Shown here one piece after another: positions 25,498 to 34,099 of a stretch of DNA of 64,000 nucleotides (position 1 is its first letter; each line of letters begins with the position of its first letter). The position numbers and the translations under genes are program-made. The notes beneath the pieces were generated by a model, which saw only the letters and a program-made list of their open reading frames with translations, was not told where the DNA came from and did no database searches. Source of the stretch: Rhodospirillales bacterium 70-18 (lineage in GTDB: Bacteria; Pseudomonadota; Alphaproteobacteria; Acetobacterales; Acetobacteraceae); contig MKWE01000009.1 in NCBI GenBank assembly GCA_001899585.1, positions 46,660-110,659 on the forward strand, read 5' to 3'.

Positions 25498-26507
25498 CGC
25501 TTCAGCACCCGCGGGTCGAGCAGCGCGTAGGACAGGTCGACCAGGAAGTTCACCGCCACGAACACGATGGCGACGATGGTGGTGATGGCCATGATCGCCG
25601 GGAAATCCACCGCCACCGCGCTGGTGAAGGTGTAGCGGCCGAGGCCGGGCCAGGAGAACACCGTCTCGGTCATCACCGCGCCGGCCAGCAGGTTCGCATA
25701 GGCGAGCCCGCCCAGCGTCACCACCGGCAGCATGGCGTTGGGCAGCGCGTGGCCGGTCACCACCGCCCGGCCACGCAACCCCTTGGCGCGCGCCACCCGC
25801 ACATAGTCCTGCGACAGCGCCTCCAGCATCGCGGCGCGGGTGGTGCGGGTGATCAGGCCGAGGGTGGAGCCGGCCAGCACGATCGACGGCAGCACCAGAT
25901 GCGCCGCCGCGTCGCGGAACGTGTCCCAGTCGCCCAGCCAGGCGGTGTCGATCAGCAGCAGCCCGGTGATCGGCGTGGGCGGGAACGACACCGGGTCCAG
26001 CCGCCCCGGCCCGGGTGCGATGTCCAGCCAGCCGTAGAAGATCGCCAGCACCACGAAGGCCAGCCAGAAGGTCGGCGCCGAGACCCCGATCAGCGAGACC
26101 GCGCGGGCCAGGTGGTCGATCCAGGAATCCCGCCGCACCGCCGCCAGTATGCCCAGCGGCAGCCCCACCGCCAGCGACAGCACGAAGGCGATCGAGGCCA
26201 GTTCCACCGTTGCCGGCGCGTAGTCGGCGATGTCGCGCAGCACCGGCCGGCGGGAGACCAGCGATTCCCCGAAATCGCCGTGCAGCATGCCGTCGAGGAA
26301 GATCCAGTAGCGATGCCACAGCGGCAGGTCGAGGCCCCAGTGGTGGCGGAACTCGGCGACCGTCGCGGGGTTGGAGGCCGCGAGGTCGCCGAGCTGCATC
26401 AGCACCGGGTCCCCTGGCACCGTGTTGGCGATCAGGAAGATCACCAGCGTGGCCAGCAGGACCATCACCACCGACAGGCCCAGGCGGGAGACGACGTAGC
26501 GCAGCAT
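25494..26507 (-). CDS. dipeptide-type ABC transporter permease (DppB-like)
   Basis: A 337-residue permease starting MLRYVVSRLGLSVVMVLLAT, the typical DppB N-terminal helix, followed by NTVPGDPVLMQLG and the DppB-type periplasmic region (HHWGLDLPLWHRYWIFL, GDFGESLVSRRPV). The coupling loop DYVRVARAKGLRGRAVVTGH is visible. It forms the heterodimeric channel with the DppC-like protein. It begins 9 nt past the binding-protein stop. An insertion of about 40 residues (around WLDIAPGPGRLDPVSF) before the last helices is as in other family members that carry glutathione- or nickel-type cargo; the cargo is not known. Confidence 0.9.
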   Translation of the reverse strand: MLRYVVSRLGLSVVMVLLATLVIFLIANTVPGDPVLMQLGDLAASNPATVAEFRHHWGLDLPLWHRYWIFLDGMLHGDFGESLVSRRPVLRDIADYAPATVELASIAFVLSLAVGLPLGILAAVRRDSWIDHLARAVSLIGVSAPTFWLAFVVLAIFYGWLDIAPGPGRLDPVSFPPTPITGLLLIDTAWLGDWDTFRDAAAHLVLPSIVLAGSTLGLITRTTRAAMLEALSQDYVRVARAKGLRGRAVVTGHALPNAMLPVVTLGGLAYANLLAGAVMTETVFSWPGLGRYTFTSAVAVDFPAIMAITTIVAIVFVAVNFLVDLSYALLDPRVLKR

Positions 26508-26516
26508 CTGCCTGGT

Positions 26517-28151
26517 TCAGGCCGGCTTCGCCCCGGCCAGCTCGGTCATCCATCCCGCCGCCGTCAGTTGCAGGCCGGCGACGCTCTTGCGCACGGCGAT
26601 CTGGTAGATCGGCTGGATCAGCACGAAGTGGTGGGCGGCGTCGACCATCGCCTCCTGGTACTGCTTCCACAGGACGGCCGATTTCGCGTTGTCCCGCTCG
26701 GCGGAGGCGTCGTTGACCAGCTTGCGCACCGCGGCGGGCACGTCCCAGTGCACGCGCTTGGACACGCGGTCGATGGTGGCGGCGGCCCAGAGCTGGTTTT
26801 CCGGCGCCGGCGGGTTCCAGAAGGTCAGCACCGCCTGCGCCTTGCCGCCCAGATACATGGTGCGCATGTTGAGCTGGTCCATCGGCGCCAGTTCGGCCTT
26901 GATGCCGACGCGGGCGAGGTCGGCCTGGATCTTCTGCGCCAGGTTCTGGTACGACACGCCGGCGATGGCGGCGTTGCCATAGGCGAGCTGGAAGCTGAAC
27001 CCGTCCGGCAGTCCGGCCTCGGCCAGCAGTTTCTTGGCGCGCGGCAGGTCCTCGCGGAAGCCGATTTCCTTGGTGAGTTCGCTGGTGGAGCCGTTCATGC
27101 CCACCGGGATGAAGCTCACCGGCCGCACCGCGTGGCCGCCGATCAGGTTCTTGATGATGCCGTCGAAGTCGATCGCGTAGCCGATCGCCTGGCGCGCCTT
27201 CTTGTTGCGCAGCGCCGGATTGTCGGCACTCTCGGCCACCGCCATGTAGATGAAGTCCAGGCTGGTGGCGCCTTCCACGCGGATATCCGGGTCGTCCTTC
27301 AGGGTGGCGACCTGCTCGGGGATCAGGTTGAAGGCGACATCGATGTCGCCGCGCTTGATCGCCAGAAGCTGGGCGGCGCTCTCGCTCATGTGGCGGATCA
27401 GCACCCGCTCATAGCCGGGCTTGCCGCCCCAGTACTGGTCGTTGCGCACCATCTGGATGGACTGGTTGCGCTGCCAGCCGGTGAGGCGATAGGGGCCGGT
27501 GCCGCAGGAATTGGCGTTCAGCCAGTCGGTCGCCTTGTCCTTCTCCTTGGCGTCCGCCGCGTCGGTGGCGCCGTGCTGCACGGCCACCGCCTTTTCCATC
27601 ACGATGAACTCGGGGGCGGCGATGATGCTCAGGATCGGCTGGGTCGGGTCTTTCAGCAGCATGTCCACGGTGTGGTCGTCCACCACCTTCATGCTGTCCA
27701 CATGGGCGATGTACTGCTGCGGCTGGTCCTTCAGGTTGATCACCCGCTCGAAGGAGAAGCGCACGTCCTCGGCGGTCATCGGCGTGCCGGTGGAGAATTT
27801 CACCCCCTGGCGCAGCTTGAAGCGCAGGGTCTTGCCGTCGGCCTGCATGGCCCATTCGGTGGCCAGCGCCGGCTTGATGTTCACGTAGTCGCCCGGGCTG
27901 AAGGTCACCAGCGAGTCATAGGCGGCGTGGCAGGGCAGCGGGTTGGAGTACTGGGCGACGCGTGCGGGGTCGAGGGAGATGGAGTCGCTGATGTCCAGCC
28001 CGATCACCAGCGTGGCCTTGCGCGCGGCGTTCTGGGCGCGGGCCGGGCGGGCGCCGGCCAGCACGGCCGCCAATAGCCCGCCCCCGCCGGCGATGAACGG
28101 CCGCCGCCCCAGGCCGCCGCGCGATACGTCGGATTTCGCCTTGTCGGTCAT
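26517..28151 (-). CDS. dipeptide-type ABC transporter substrate-binding protein (DppA-like)
   Basis: A 544-residue SBP_bac_5 family protein. The N-terminus carries a twin-arginine-like signal (GRRPFIAGG, then a hydrophobic run ending ARPARAQ near residue 40), so export by the Tat route is possible. Conserved family phrases include LRFKLRQGVKFSTGTPMTAEDVRF (cut: KLRQGVKFS), NSCGTGPYRL and RQAIGYAIDFDGI. The ligand may be a peptide, opine, glutathione or another small compound. ATG 28151 has a GGGGGAA box 6 nt upstream; the earlier TTG at 28163 has none. First gene of the operon, divergent from the two-domain hydrolase. Confidence 0.88.
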   Translation of the reverse strand: MTDKAKSDVSRGGLGRRPFIAGGGGLLAAVLAGARPARAQNAARKATLVIGLDISDSISLDPARVAQYSNPLPCHAAYDSLVTFSPGDYVNIKPALATEWAMQADGKTLRFKLRQGVKFSTGTPMTAEDVRFSFERVINLKDQPQQYIAHVDSMKVVDDHTVDMLLKDPTQPILSIIAAPEFIVMEKAVAVQHGATDAADAKEKDKATDWLNANSCGTGPYRLTGWQRNQSIQMVRNDQYWGGKPGYERVLIRHMSESAAQLLAIKRGDIDVAFNLIPEQVATLKDDPDIRVEGATSLDFIYMAVAESADNPALRNKKARQAIGYAIDFDGIIKNLIGGHAVRPVSFIPVGMNGSTSELTKEIGFREDLPRAKKLLAEAGLPDGFSFQLAYGNAAIAGVSYQNLAQKIQADLARVGIKAELAPMDQLNMRTMYLGGKAQAVLTFWNPPAPENQLWAAATIDRVSKRVHWDVPAAVRKLVNDASAERDNAKSAVLWKQYQEAMVDAAHHFVLIQPIYQIAVRKSVAGLQLTAAGWMTELAGAKPA

Positions 28152-28160
28152 GGCTTCCCC

Positions 28161-28201
28161 CAATCTTGCTTATGGTTGCGATAACTATTGCGCAATCTTG
28201 C
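28161..28201. promoter_or_regulatory. candidate operator: direct repeat and palindrome
   Basis: CAATCTTGC occurs twice, at 28161-28169 and 28193-28201, 32 bp apart (about three helical turns). The palindrome ATTGCGCAAT (28187-28196) overlaps the second copy. Both sit in the 148-nt divergent region between the dpp-type operon and the hydrolase gene, where a regulator would bind. No regulator gene is adjacent. Confidence 0.35.
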
Positions 28202-28299
28202 CGGCTTGGCCAGCACCGCAATGTTTCGGCATGTTCGGGGCTTTGACACATGGCGCCCGAGACGCGATGAGGGGCGACGCCAGCGAGGGGGGCAGCGCC

Positions 28300-29553
28300 A
28301 TGTGGCCATATGCGGAATGGAACGGTTTCGTCGCGCGCTGGCGCGATGCCTGCGCGCGCGATGCGGTGCTGGCGGCGCTGGCCGGGCCGTGGGCGGTGTG
28401 CTTCGCCATCCGCGCCGGCACGGCGGAGGCGGTGTTCGCCTTCGCGGAGGGGCGCATGCGGCCGGCGGGCGGGACGCCGGCCTTCACCTTCGCCGCCCCC
28501 GATGCGGTGTGGGCGAAGTTCCTGCAGCCGGTGCCGCCGCGCCATCATCATGTGATCCTGGCGATGCTGGCGCGGCTGCCGGAGGTGTCGCTGACCGGCG
28601 ATATGCTGGCCTTCGCGCAGTACTGCCACGTGGTGCGCCGGGTGCTGGAGGTGGGCAAGTGGCTGGCGCTGGGCCGCGCCCTGCCGGTGCCGGCCGCGCT
28701 GCGCCCCTCGCTGACGCCGCCGCCGGTGCGGGTCAGCGGCGGCTACGTGCCGGTGGAGATCGGCGGCGTGCGCCACGACGTGTTCCATGAATGGGCCGGC
28801 AGCGGCCAGGACATATTGTGCCTGCACACCGCCGGCTCCGACGGGCGGCAGTTCCACCGGCTGATGGCCGACCCCCGCCTGACCGCCGGGCACCGCCTGG
28901 TGGCCTTCGACCTGCCCTGGCACGGCCGCAGCGCACCGCCGGCCGGCGCCCTGCCGGGGGCGTGGCGGATGACCACGGATAGCTATGTCGAGACCATCAT
29001 GGGCTTCATCGCCGCCGCCGGCCTGCGCGCGCCGATCGTGCTGGGCGCCTCGATGTCCGGCGAGATCTGCCTGGAACTGGCCTATCGCCACCCGGAGGCG
29101 TTCCGCGCCATCATCGCCTGCGAGGCCAGCGACAACATCCAGGGGCGGCAGACCCCCTGGTCATGGCATCCGCAGGTCAACCAGGGCCTGTTCGTGCCGG
29201 AATGGGTGCACGGGCTGATGGCGCCGGACAGCCCGGCCGAATGCGCGGCGGAGGTGCTGTGGCACTACGCCCAGGGCGGGCCGGCGGTGTTCTTCGGCGA
29301 CATCCATTTCTACTCGGGCGAGTGGGACGCGCGCGGGCGGGTCGGGCGGATCGACGCCAATCGCTGCCCGCTGTTCCTGATGACCGGCGAATACGACTAT
29401 TCCTGCACCATGGAGATGTCGGAGGCGACCGCCGCCCGGATCCCCGGGGCACGCTGGCGGCCGATGCACGGCATCGGCCATTTCCCGTTCGCCGAGAACC
29501 CGGTGCTGTTCGCGGAGTACCTGCTGCCGGTGCTGGCGGAGGTGGCGGGGTAG
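28300..29553 (+). CDS. alpha/beta hydrolase with N-terminal SCP2-like domain
   Basis: A 417-residue two-domain protein. Residues about 1-120 resemble an SCP2 sterol-carrier-like fold (AVFAFAEGRMRPAGG, FTFAAPDAVWAKFLQP, SLTGDMLAFAQYCHVVRRVL). Residues about 145-417 form an alpha/beta hydrolase with CLHTAGSDGRQFHRL at the oxyanion hole, nucleophile Ser in LGASMSGEICLELAYRHPE, an acid in MTGEYDYSC and the catalytic His in HGIGHFPFAENP. It may bind a hydrophobic acyl or sterol-like ester in the first domain and hydrolyse it in the second. ATG 28300 is preceded by a GGGGGG run; ATG 28267 is an alternative. It lies 4 nt from the convergent SDR gene's end. Confidence 0.78.
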   Translation: MWPYAEWNGFVARWRDACARDAVLAALAGPWAVCFAIRAGTAEAVFAFAEGRMRPAGGTPAFTFAAPDAVWAKFLQPVPPRHHHVILAMLARLPEVSLTGDMLAFAQYCHVVRRVLEVGKWLALGRALPVPAALRPSLTPPPVRVSGGYVPVEIGGVRHDVFHEWAGSGQDILCLHTAGSDGRQFHRLMADPRLTAGHRLVAFDLPWHGRSAPPAGALPGAWRMTTDSYVETIMGFIAAAGLRAPIVLGASMSGEICLELAYRHPEAFRAIIACEASDNIQGRQTPWSWHPQVNQGLFVPEWVHGLMAPDSPAECAAEVLWHYAQGGPAVFFGDIHFYSGEWDARGRVGRIDANRCPLFLMTGEYDYSCTMEMSEATAARIPGARWRPMHGIGHFPFAENPVLFAEYLLPVLAEVAG

Positions 29554-29557
29554 GCGG

Positions 29558-30250
29558 TCAGAATTTCTCCACCCAGGGGCGCATCTCCACCTCCCAGCTC
29601 CAGGCGCTGCGGTGCTGGTGCATCACATGCCAGTAGGTCTCGGCGATGGCGTCCGGGTCCAGCAGGCTGTCCGGCTGGTCGGCGGGTACCGGGCGGGCGG
29701 CGCTGCGGATACCGCCGTCGATGACGAAATGCGCGACATGGATGCCCTGCGGCGACAACTCCCGCGCCATCGCTTGCGCCAGGCCGCGCAGGGCGAACTT
29801 GCCCATGGCGAAGGCGGCCGAGTTGGCGAACCCCTTCACCCCCGCGGTCGCGCCGGACAGCAGCACCGCGCCGCGCCCGTGGGGCAGCATCCGCCGCACC
29901 GCCTGCTGCGCCACCAGGAAGGCGCCGAAGGCCGAGATCTCCATCGCCCGCTTCACCTCGACCGGGTCCAGTTCCGCCACCGGGCCGCGGGCGCGGGCGG
30001 AGGCGTTGTAGACCACCACGTCCGGCGTGCCCTGCCGCTCCTCCACCGCCACGAACAGGGCGGCGATGCTGGCCGGGTCGGCGGCGTCGCATTCGAACGG
30101 ATTCGCCCCGGTTTCGGCGCAAAGAGCCGCCAATTTTCCCGGATTTCGGGCCGCGACGGCGGTTTTCAGGCCGTTTTTGGCGAATTTTCGCGCCAGCGAG
30201 GCGCTAAGGCCGGGGCCGGTGCCCACGATGAGGGCGGAGCGATATTCCAT
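29558..30250 (-). CDS. atypical SDR protein with Phe replacing the catalytic Tyr
   Basis: A 230-residue SDR-fold protein of a proteobacterial subgroup that starts ALIVGTGPGLSASLARKFAK (GTGPGLS in place of TGxxxGIG). It keeps VVYNASARARGP at the NAG position. The active-site region reads LSGATAGVKGFANSAAFAMG then K: the Lys is present, but the residue four before it, normally Tyr, is Phe, and only the Ser is conserved. Either the activity is altered or the protein is a binding or structural SDR. No signal peptide. It is convergent with the hydrolase gene and divergent from the DsbA-like gene. Confidence 0.78.
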   Translation of the reverse strand: MEYRSALIVGTGPGLSASLARKFAKNGLKTAVAARNPGKLAALCAETGANPFECDAADPASIAALFVAVEERQGTPDVVVYNASARARGPVAELDPVEVKRAMEISAFGAFLVAQQAVRRMLPHGRGAVLLSGATAGVKGFANSAAFAMGKFALRGLAQAMARELSPQGIHVAHFVIDGGIRSAARPVPADQPDSLLDPDAIAETYWHVMHQHRSAWSWEVEMRPWVEKF

Positions 30251-30335
30251 GAGGCGTCTCCCGCTTTGCTGGTAGTCCCACAGATGTTACTCATGGCCGA
30301 GCGCCGCAACCTGCCACGGCAGAAAGGATGCACCC

Positions 30336-31007
30336 ATGGACACGCCCGCCCCGGTTGGCCGCCTCGACATCATTTCGGACGCGATCTGCCCCTGGTGCTA
30401 TATCGGCAAACGCCATCTGGAGCGCGCGCTGCCGATGCTGGCCCGGGAAGGGCTGGAATTCGAGGTGCATTGGCACGCCTACCAGCTCAATCCGGAGATG
30501 CCGGCGGCCGGCGTGGACCGCCGCGACTACCGCATCGCCAAGTTCGGCAGCTGGGAGCGGTCGCAGGAGCTGGACGCCCGCATCACCGAGGCCGGGGCGG
30601 CGGTGGGGCTGGGGTTCCGCATGGACCTGCAGCGCCGCACCCCGAACACCGTGGCCGCCCACCGCACCATCTGGCTGGCCGGCCGGCACGGCGTGCAGGA
30701 CGCGGTGGTGGAGGCGCTGTTCGCCGGCTATTTCACCCAGGGCGCCGATATCGGCGACCCCGCCACCCTCGCCGGCCTCGCCGCCGGGGCCGGGCTGGAT
30801 GGGGATGCCGTGCTGGCGATGCTGGCGGGCGAGGAAGGCCGGGCGGAGGTGCTGGGCGAGGACGAGATGGCCCGCCGCTCCGGCATCGACGGCGTGCCCA
30901 GCTTCACCATGGCCGGGCATGTGCTGTTCTCCGGCGCGGTGCCGGCCGAGACCATGGCGCAGGCGTTCTCGCGCGCCTGGCGCATCCTGAGCAGCCAAGC
31001 CGCCTAG
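30336..31007 (+). CDS. DsbA-family oxidoreductase, FrnE-like
   Basis: A 223-residue thioredoxin-fold protein with the DSBA insertion. The redox motif CPWC is near residue 19 (SDAICPWCYIGKR), and the cis-Pro is in IDGVPSFTMAG. There is no signal peptide, so it is cytoplasmic like FrnE and 2-hydroxychromene-2-carboxylate isomerase relatives, unlike periplasmic DsbA. NTVAAHRTIWLAG is typical of the FrnE/polyketide-associated group. It probably reduces or isomerises disulfides or small thiol-bound substrates. Its stop codon overlaps that of the convergent acyl-CoA synthetase gene in a shared CTAG. Confidence 0.85.
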   Translation: MDTPAPVGRLDIISDAICPWCYIGKRHLERALPMLAREGLEFEVHWHAYQLNPEMPAAGVDRRDYRIAKFGSWERSQELDARITEAGAAVGLGFRMDLQRRTPNTVAAHRTIWLAGRHGVQDAVVEALFAGYFTQGADIGDPATLAGLAAGAGLDGDAVLAMLAGEEGRAEVLGEDEMARRSGIDGVPSFTMAGHVLFSGAVPAETMAQAFSRAWRILSSQAA

Positions 31008-33136
31008 CTGCCTTTCACAATCAGCGCGTCCACCGCCAGAATGCGGTTGCCGGCGCAGATCAGCGGGTTCACGTCGATCTCCGCCACGCTGGCCTGGTGG
31101 TCGGCGATGAACTCGCCGATCCGGCAGATCACCTCGGCCAGAGCCGCGCGGTCGACCGCCGGGGCGCCGCGGAAGCCGTCGAGCATCGCCTGGCCCTTCA
31201 GTTTGCCCAGCATGGCCAGCGCCTCCGGGCGGGTGACCGGGGCCAGGCCGACGGCGGTGTCCTTCAGCAGTTCCACGAAGATGCCGCCGAGGCCGACCAC
31301 GATCAGCGGGCCGAACAGCGGGTCCACCCGCGCGCCGACCATGATTTCCGCGCCCTGCGGCACCATCGGCTGCACCAACACGCCGTTGATGCGCGGCGCC
31401 GGCGTGACGCGGGCGGCGTTGGCCATCACCGCGTCGTAGGCGGCGCGGACCTCGTCGGGCGATTTCAGGTTGAGGCGGATCACGCCGGCCTCGGTCTTGT
31501 GCGGCAGGTCGGGGCTTTCGACCTTCAGCACGCTGGGGAAGCCCAGGGCGGCCGCGACCTCGGCGGCCTCGGCGGCGCTGTGGACGAGGCGCTCCTGCAC
31601 CACCGGGATGCCGTAGGCCGCGAGGGCGTCCTTGGATTCCCGCTCGGTCAGGGTGCGGCCGGCCGCCGCGAGCATGGCGGCGGCCTTGGCCTTCGCGCCG
31701 GGCGCGGCCAGCGGGACCGCCGCGACCCTGGGGGCCGCGATCAACGCGGCGCGGCGGTGCCAGGCGGCCAGGGTGGCGAAGGCGCGGTCCATGGAGCGGA
31801 ACAGGGCGATGCCGGGATGGGTCTCCAGGTCCATCGAGGGCGGGCCCTCCAGCCAGTCGCTGACCCAGACATTGACCACCGGCTTGCCGTGGCGCAGCCC
31901 CAACTCGCCGAACATCGGTACGCGGGCGGCGGCCTGGGCGGAGGCGAACACGGTGGGCACCACCATCGCGCCGTAGGTCGAGTCGCTCATCAGCGCCTCC
32001 GAGCAGTCGGGGATGCATTGCGGGTCGTTCATCACCATCGCGGTCACATCCACCGGGTTGCGGGTGGAGCCGAATTCCGGGATTCGCGCCTCCAGCACCG
32101 CCTTGGCCGCCGGCTCGGGCTGCGGCAGCGCGACGCCGTGCGCCTCGGCGCTGTCGGCGGCCATGATGGCGGCGCCGCCGGAGCTGGCCAGCACGGCCAC
32201 GCCGCGCGCCTTGGGGGCGGGGGCCTTGGCGAAGAAGCTGGCGGTTTCCATCAGCGCCATGAAATCATCGACCAGCACCACGCCGGCCCGCTCGAACGCC
32301 GCGCGATAGGCGGCCTGGGAGCCGGCGAGCGAGCCGGTATGCGACATCGCCGCCGAGGCGCCGAACTCGCCAACCGCGATCTTGCACGTCACCACCGGCT
32401 TGTTGCGCGACAGGGCATATTCGCAGGCGCGCATCAGTCGCGTGGGGTCGGCCATGCCCTCGAACAGCATGGCGATGGCGCCGCACTCCGGCGCGTCGGC
32501 CAGGTAGGCGACGTAGTCGGCCATGTCCACGTCGCAGGAATTGCCCGAGGTCAGCACGTGGCTGACCGAGACGCCGCGGTGCATCGCCTGCTCCATGCCG
32601 AAGCCGAGCGCCCCGGACTGGCTGATGATGCCGATGGCGCCGGGGCGCGGCGGCGGCATCGCGGCATAGGGCATGAAGGTGATGCGGCTGCGCAGGGCGA
32701 AATTCACCGTGCCGATGCAGTTGGGGCCGATCAGCGGGATGCCCGATTCCTGGGCGCGTTGGGCCAGCCGCGCCTGCTGGGCCGCGCGCTCCGGCTTGCC
32801 GGTCTCGTTGTAGCCGGAGGCGAAGACGATCATGCCGCCGACCTTCGCCTCGATACATTCCTCCACCACCTGGTCCACCACCTCGCGCGCCACGGTGATC
32901 ACCGCGACATCCGGGCTTTCCGGCAGGACCAGCACGGAGGGGTGGCAGGGGCGCTCGCCGATTGCCGGATAGCGGGCGTTCACCAGATGGATGCGGCCCT
33001 GATAGTCCTGCAGGTTGCCGAGCACGCGCTCGCCGAAGGCGCCGGGACGGGCGGAGGCGCCGATGATCGCCAGGCTGGCCGGGTTGAGCATGCGCGCCAA
33101 CTCGTCGTGGCGGTACAGGCGGCGTGAGTTGGTCAT
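31004..33136 (-). CDS. acyl-CoA synthetase, NDP-forming (acetate-CoA ligase family)
   Basis: A 710-residue protein with the alpha and beta parts of the ADP-forming acetyl/acyl-CoA synthetase in one chain. It contains an N-terminal CoA-binding Rossmann domain (SLAIIGASARPGAFGERVL), a succinyl-CoA-ligase-like domain with FASGYNETG, the motif AAMSHTGSLAGSQAA holding the likely phosphohistidine, and a C-terminal ATP-grasp domain (VLKVESPDLPHKTEAGVIRL, EIMVGARVDPLFGPLIVVG). It interconverts acyl-CoA + ADP + Pi and acid + ATP + CoA; the acyl group is not known. Divergent from the enoyl-CoA hydratase gene, which fits a role in acyl-CoA metabolism. Confidence 0.88.
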   Translation of the reverse strand: MTNSRRLYRHDELARMLNPASLAIIGASARPGAFGERVLGNLQDYQGRIHLVNARYPAIGERPCHPSVLVLPESPDVAVITVAREVVDQVVEECIEAKVGGMIVFASGYNETGKPERAAQQARLAQRAQESGIPLIGPNCIGTVNFALRSRITFMPYAAMPPPRPGAIGIISQSGALGFGMEQAMHRGVSVSHVLTSGNSCDVDMADYVAYLADAPECGAIAMLFEGMADPTRLMRACEYALSRNKPVVTCKIAVGEFGASAAMSHTGSLAGSQAAYRAAFERAGVVLVDDFMALMETASFFAKAPAPKARGVAVLASSGGAAIMAADSAEAHGVALPQPEPAAKAVLEARIPEFGSTRNPVDVTAMVMNDPQCIPDCSEALMSDSTYGAMVVPTVFASAQAAARVPMFGELGLRHGKPVVNVWVSDWLEGPPSMDLETHPGIALFRSMDRAFATLAAWHRRAALIAAPRVAAVPLAAPGAKAKAAAMLAAAGRTLTERESKDALAAYGIPVVQERLVHSAAEAAEVAAALGFPSVLKVESPDLPHKTEAGVIRLNLKSPDEVRAAYDAVMANAARVTPAPRINGVLVQPMVPQGAEIMVGARVDPLFGPLIVVGLGGIFVELLKDTAVGLAPVTRPEALAMLGKLKGQAMLDGFRGAPAVDRAALAEVICRIGEFIADHQASVAEIDVNPLICAGNRILAVDALIVKGS

Positions 33137-33294
33137 GCGCGTTTGCCTCCCCGGCGTGCTCTGCGAGCGTTGTTGGGGCGACGATAGAGCGGCCCGCGCG
33201 CGCCGTCACGACCACCCCCCGCCACTGGTCGCATGGCGCGGCGCGCCGGGCCGCGATATGCTGGGCAGGCGTAAGGGGCGGAAAGGCAAAAGAA

Positions 33295-34095
33295 ATGAGC
33301 GAAACGATCCTGGTCGAGCGGCGCGAGGGCTATCGCGTCATCACGCTGAACCGGCCGGACAAGCTGAACGCGCTGGACCGCGCGACCCATGAGGTGCTGA
33401 TGGCCGCCCTGCTGGAGGCGGAGGCCGACCCCGCCTGCCGCGCGCTGGTGCTGACCGGCGCCGGGCGCGGGTTCTGCGCCGGCGCCGACCTGTCCGGGCG
33501 CGGCGATTCCGGGGTGGGCGGCCCGCCCGACACGCGCCGCGACGCCGGCAACTCGATCGAGGAGACCTGGAACCCGCTGGCGCGCAAGCTGGCGCGGCTG
33601 CGCATGCCGACGGTCTGCGCGGTCAACGGCATGGCCGCCGGCGCGGGAGCCAGCATCGCGCTGGGCTGCGACATCGTGGTGGCGGCGCGCTCGGCGAAGT
33701 TCCTGCAGGCCTTCGCGCGCATCGGCCTGGTGCCGGATTGCGGCGGCACCTTCCACCTGCCCAACCTGGCCGGGCAGGCGCGGGCGCGCGGGCTGGCCAT
33801 GCTGGCCGAGCCGCTGCCGGCGGAAACCGCGCTGGCCTGGGGGATGATCTGGTCGGTGGTGGACGACGCCGCCCTGATGGACGAGGCCCACGCGCTGGCC
33901 GCCCGGCTGGCCGCCATGCCGACCCGCGCGCTGGTGATGACCAGGCGCATGTTCGCCGCCGCCGCCAACCAGAGCTTCGATGAGCAACTGGACATGGAGC
34001 GCGACTACCAGGGCATCGCCAGCCGCACCGAGGACCATCAGGAGGGCGTACAGGCCTTCCTGCAGAAGCGCCCGGCGGTGTTTAAGGGGCGCTGA
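33295..34095 (+). CDS. enoyl-CoA hydratase/isomerase, PaaG-like
   Basis: A 266-residue crotonase-fold protein. GRGFCAGADLSGRG at about residues 57-70 gives the first oxyanion-hole strand, and AVNGMAAGAGASIALGCD the second. IGLVPDCGGTFHLPNLAG near residue 145 matches PaaG (ring-epoxide isomerase) at the Asp of LVPDxGGT, where many hydratases have Glu. Together with the two following genes this suggests a phenylacetate-type pathway, although a general enoyl-CoA isomerase is possible. ATG 33295 is preceded by a GGGGCGGAAAGG region. The gene is divergent from the NDP-forming synthetase and 4 nt before the thioesterase. Confidence 0.85.
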   Translation: MSETILVERREGYRVITLNRPDKLNALDRATHEVLMAALLEAEADPACRALVLTGAGRGFCAGADLSGRGDSGVGGPPDTRRDAGNSIEETWNPLARKLARLRMPTVCAVNGMAAGAGASIALGCDIVVAARSAKFLQAFARIGLVPDCGGTFHLPNLAGQARARGLAMLAEPLPAETALAWGMIWSVVDDAALMDEAHALAARLAAMPTRALVMTRRMFAAAANQSFDEQLDMERDYQGIASRTEDHQEGVQAFLQKRPAVFKGR

Positions 34096-34099
34096 GGCG

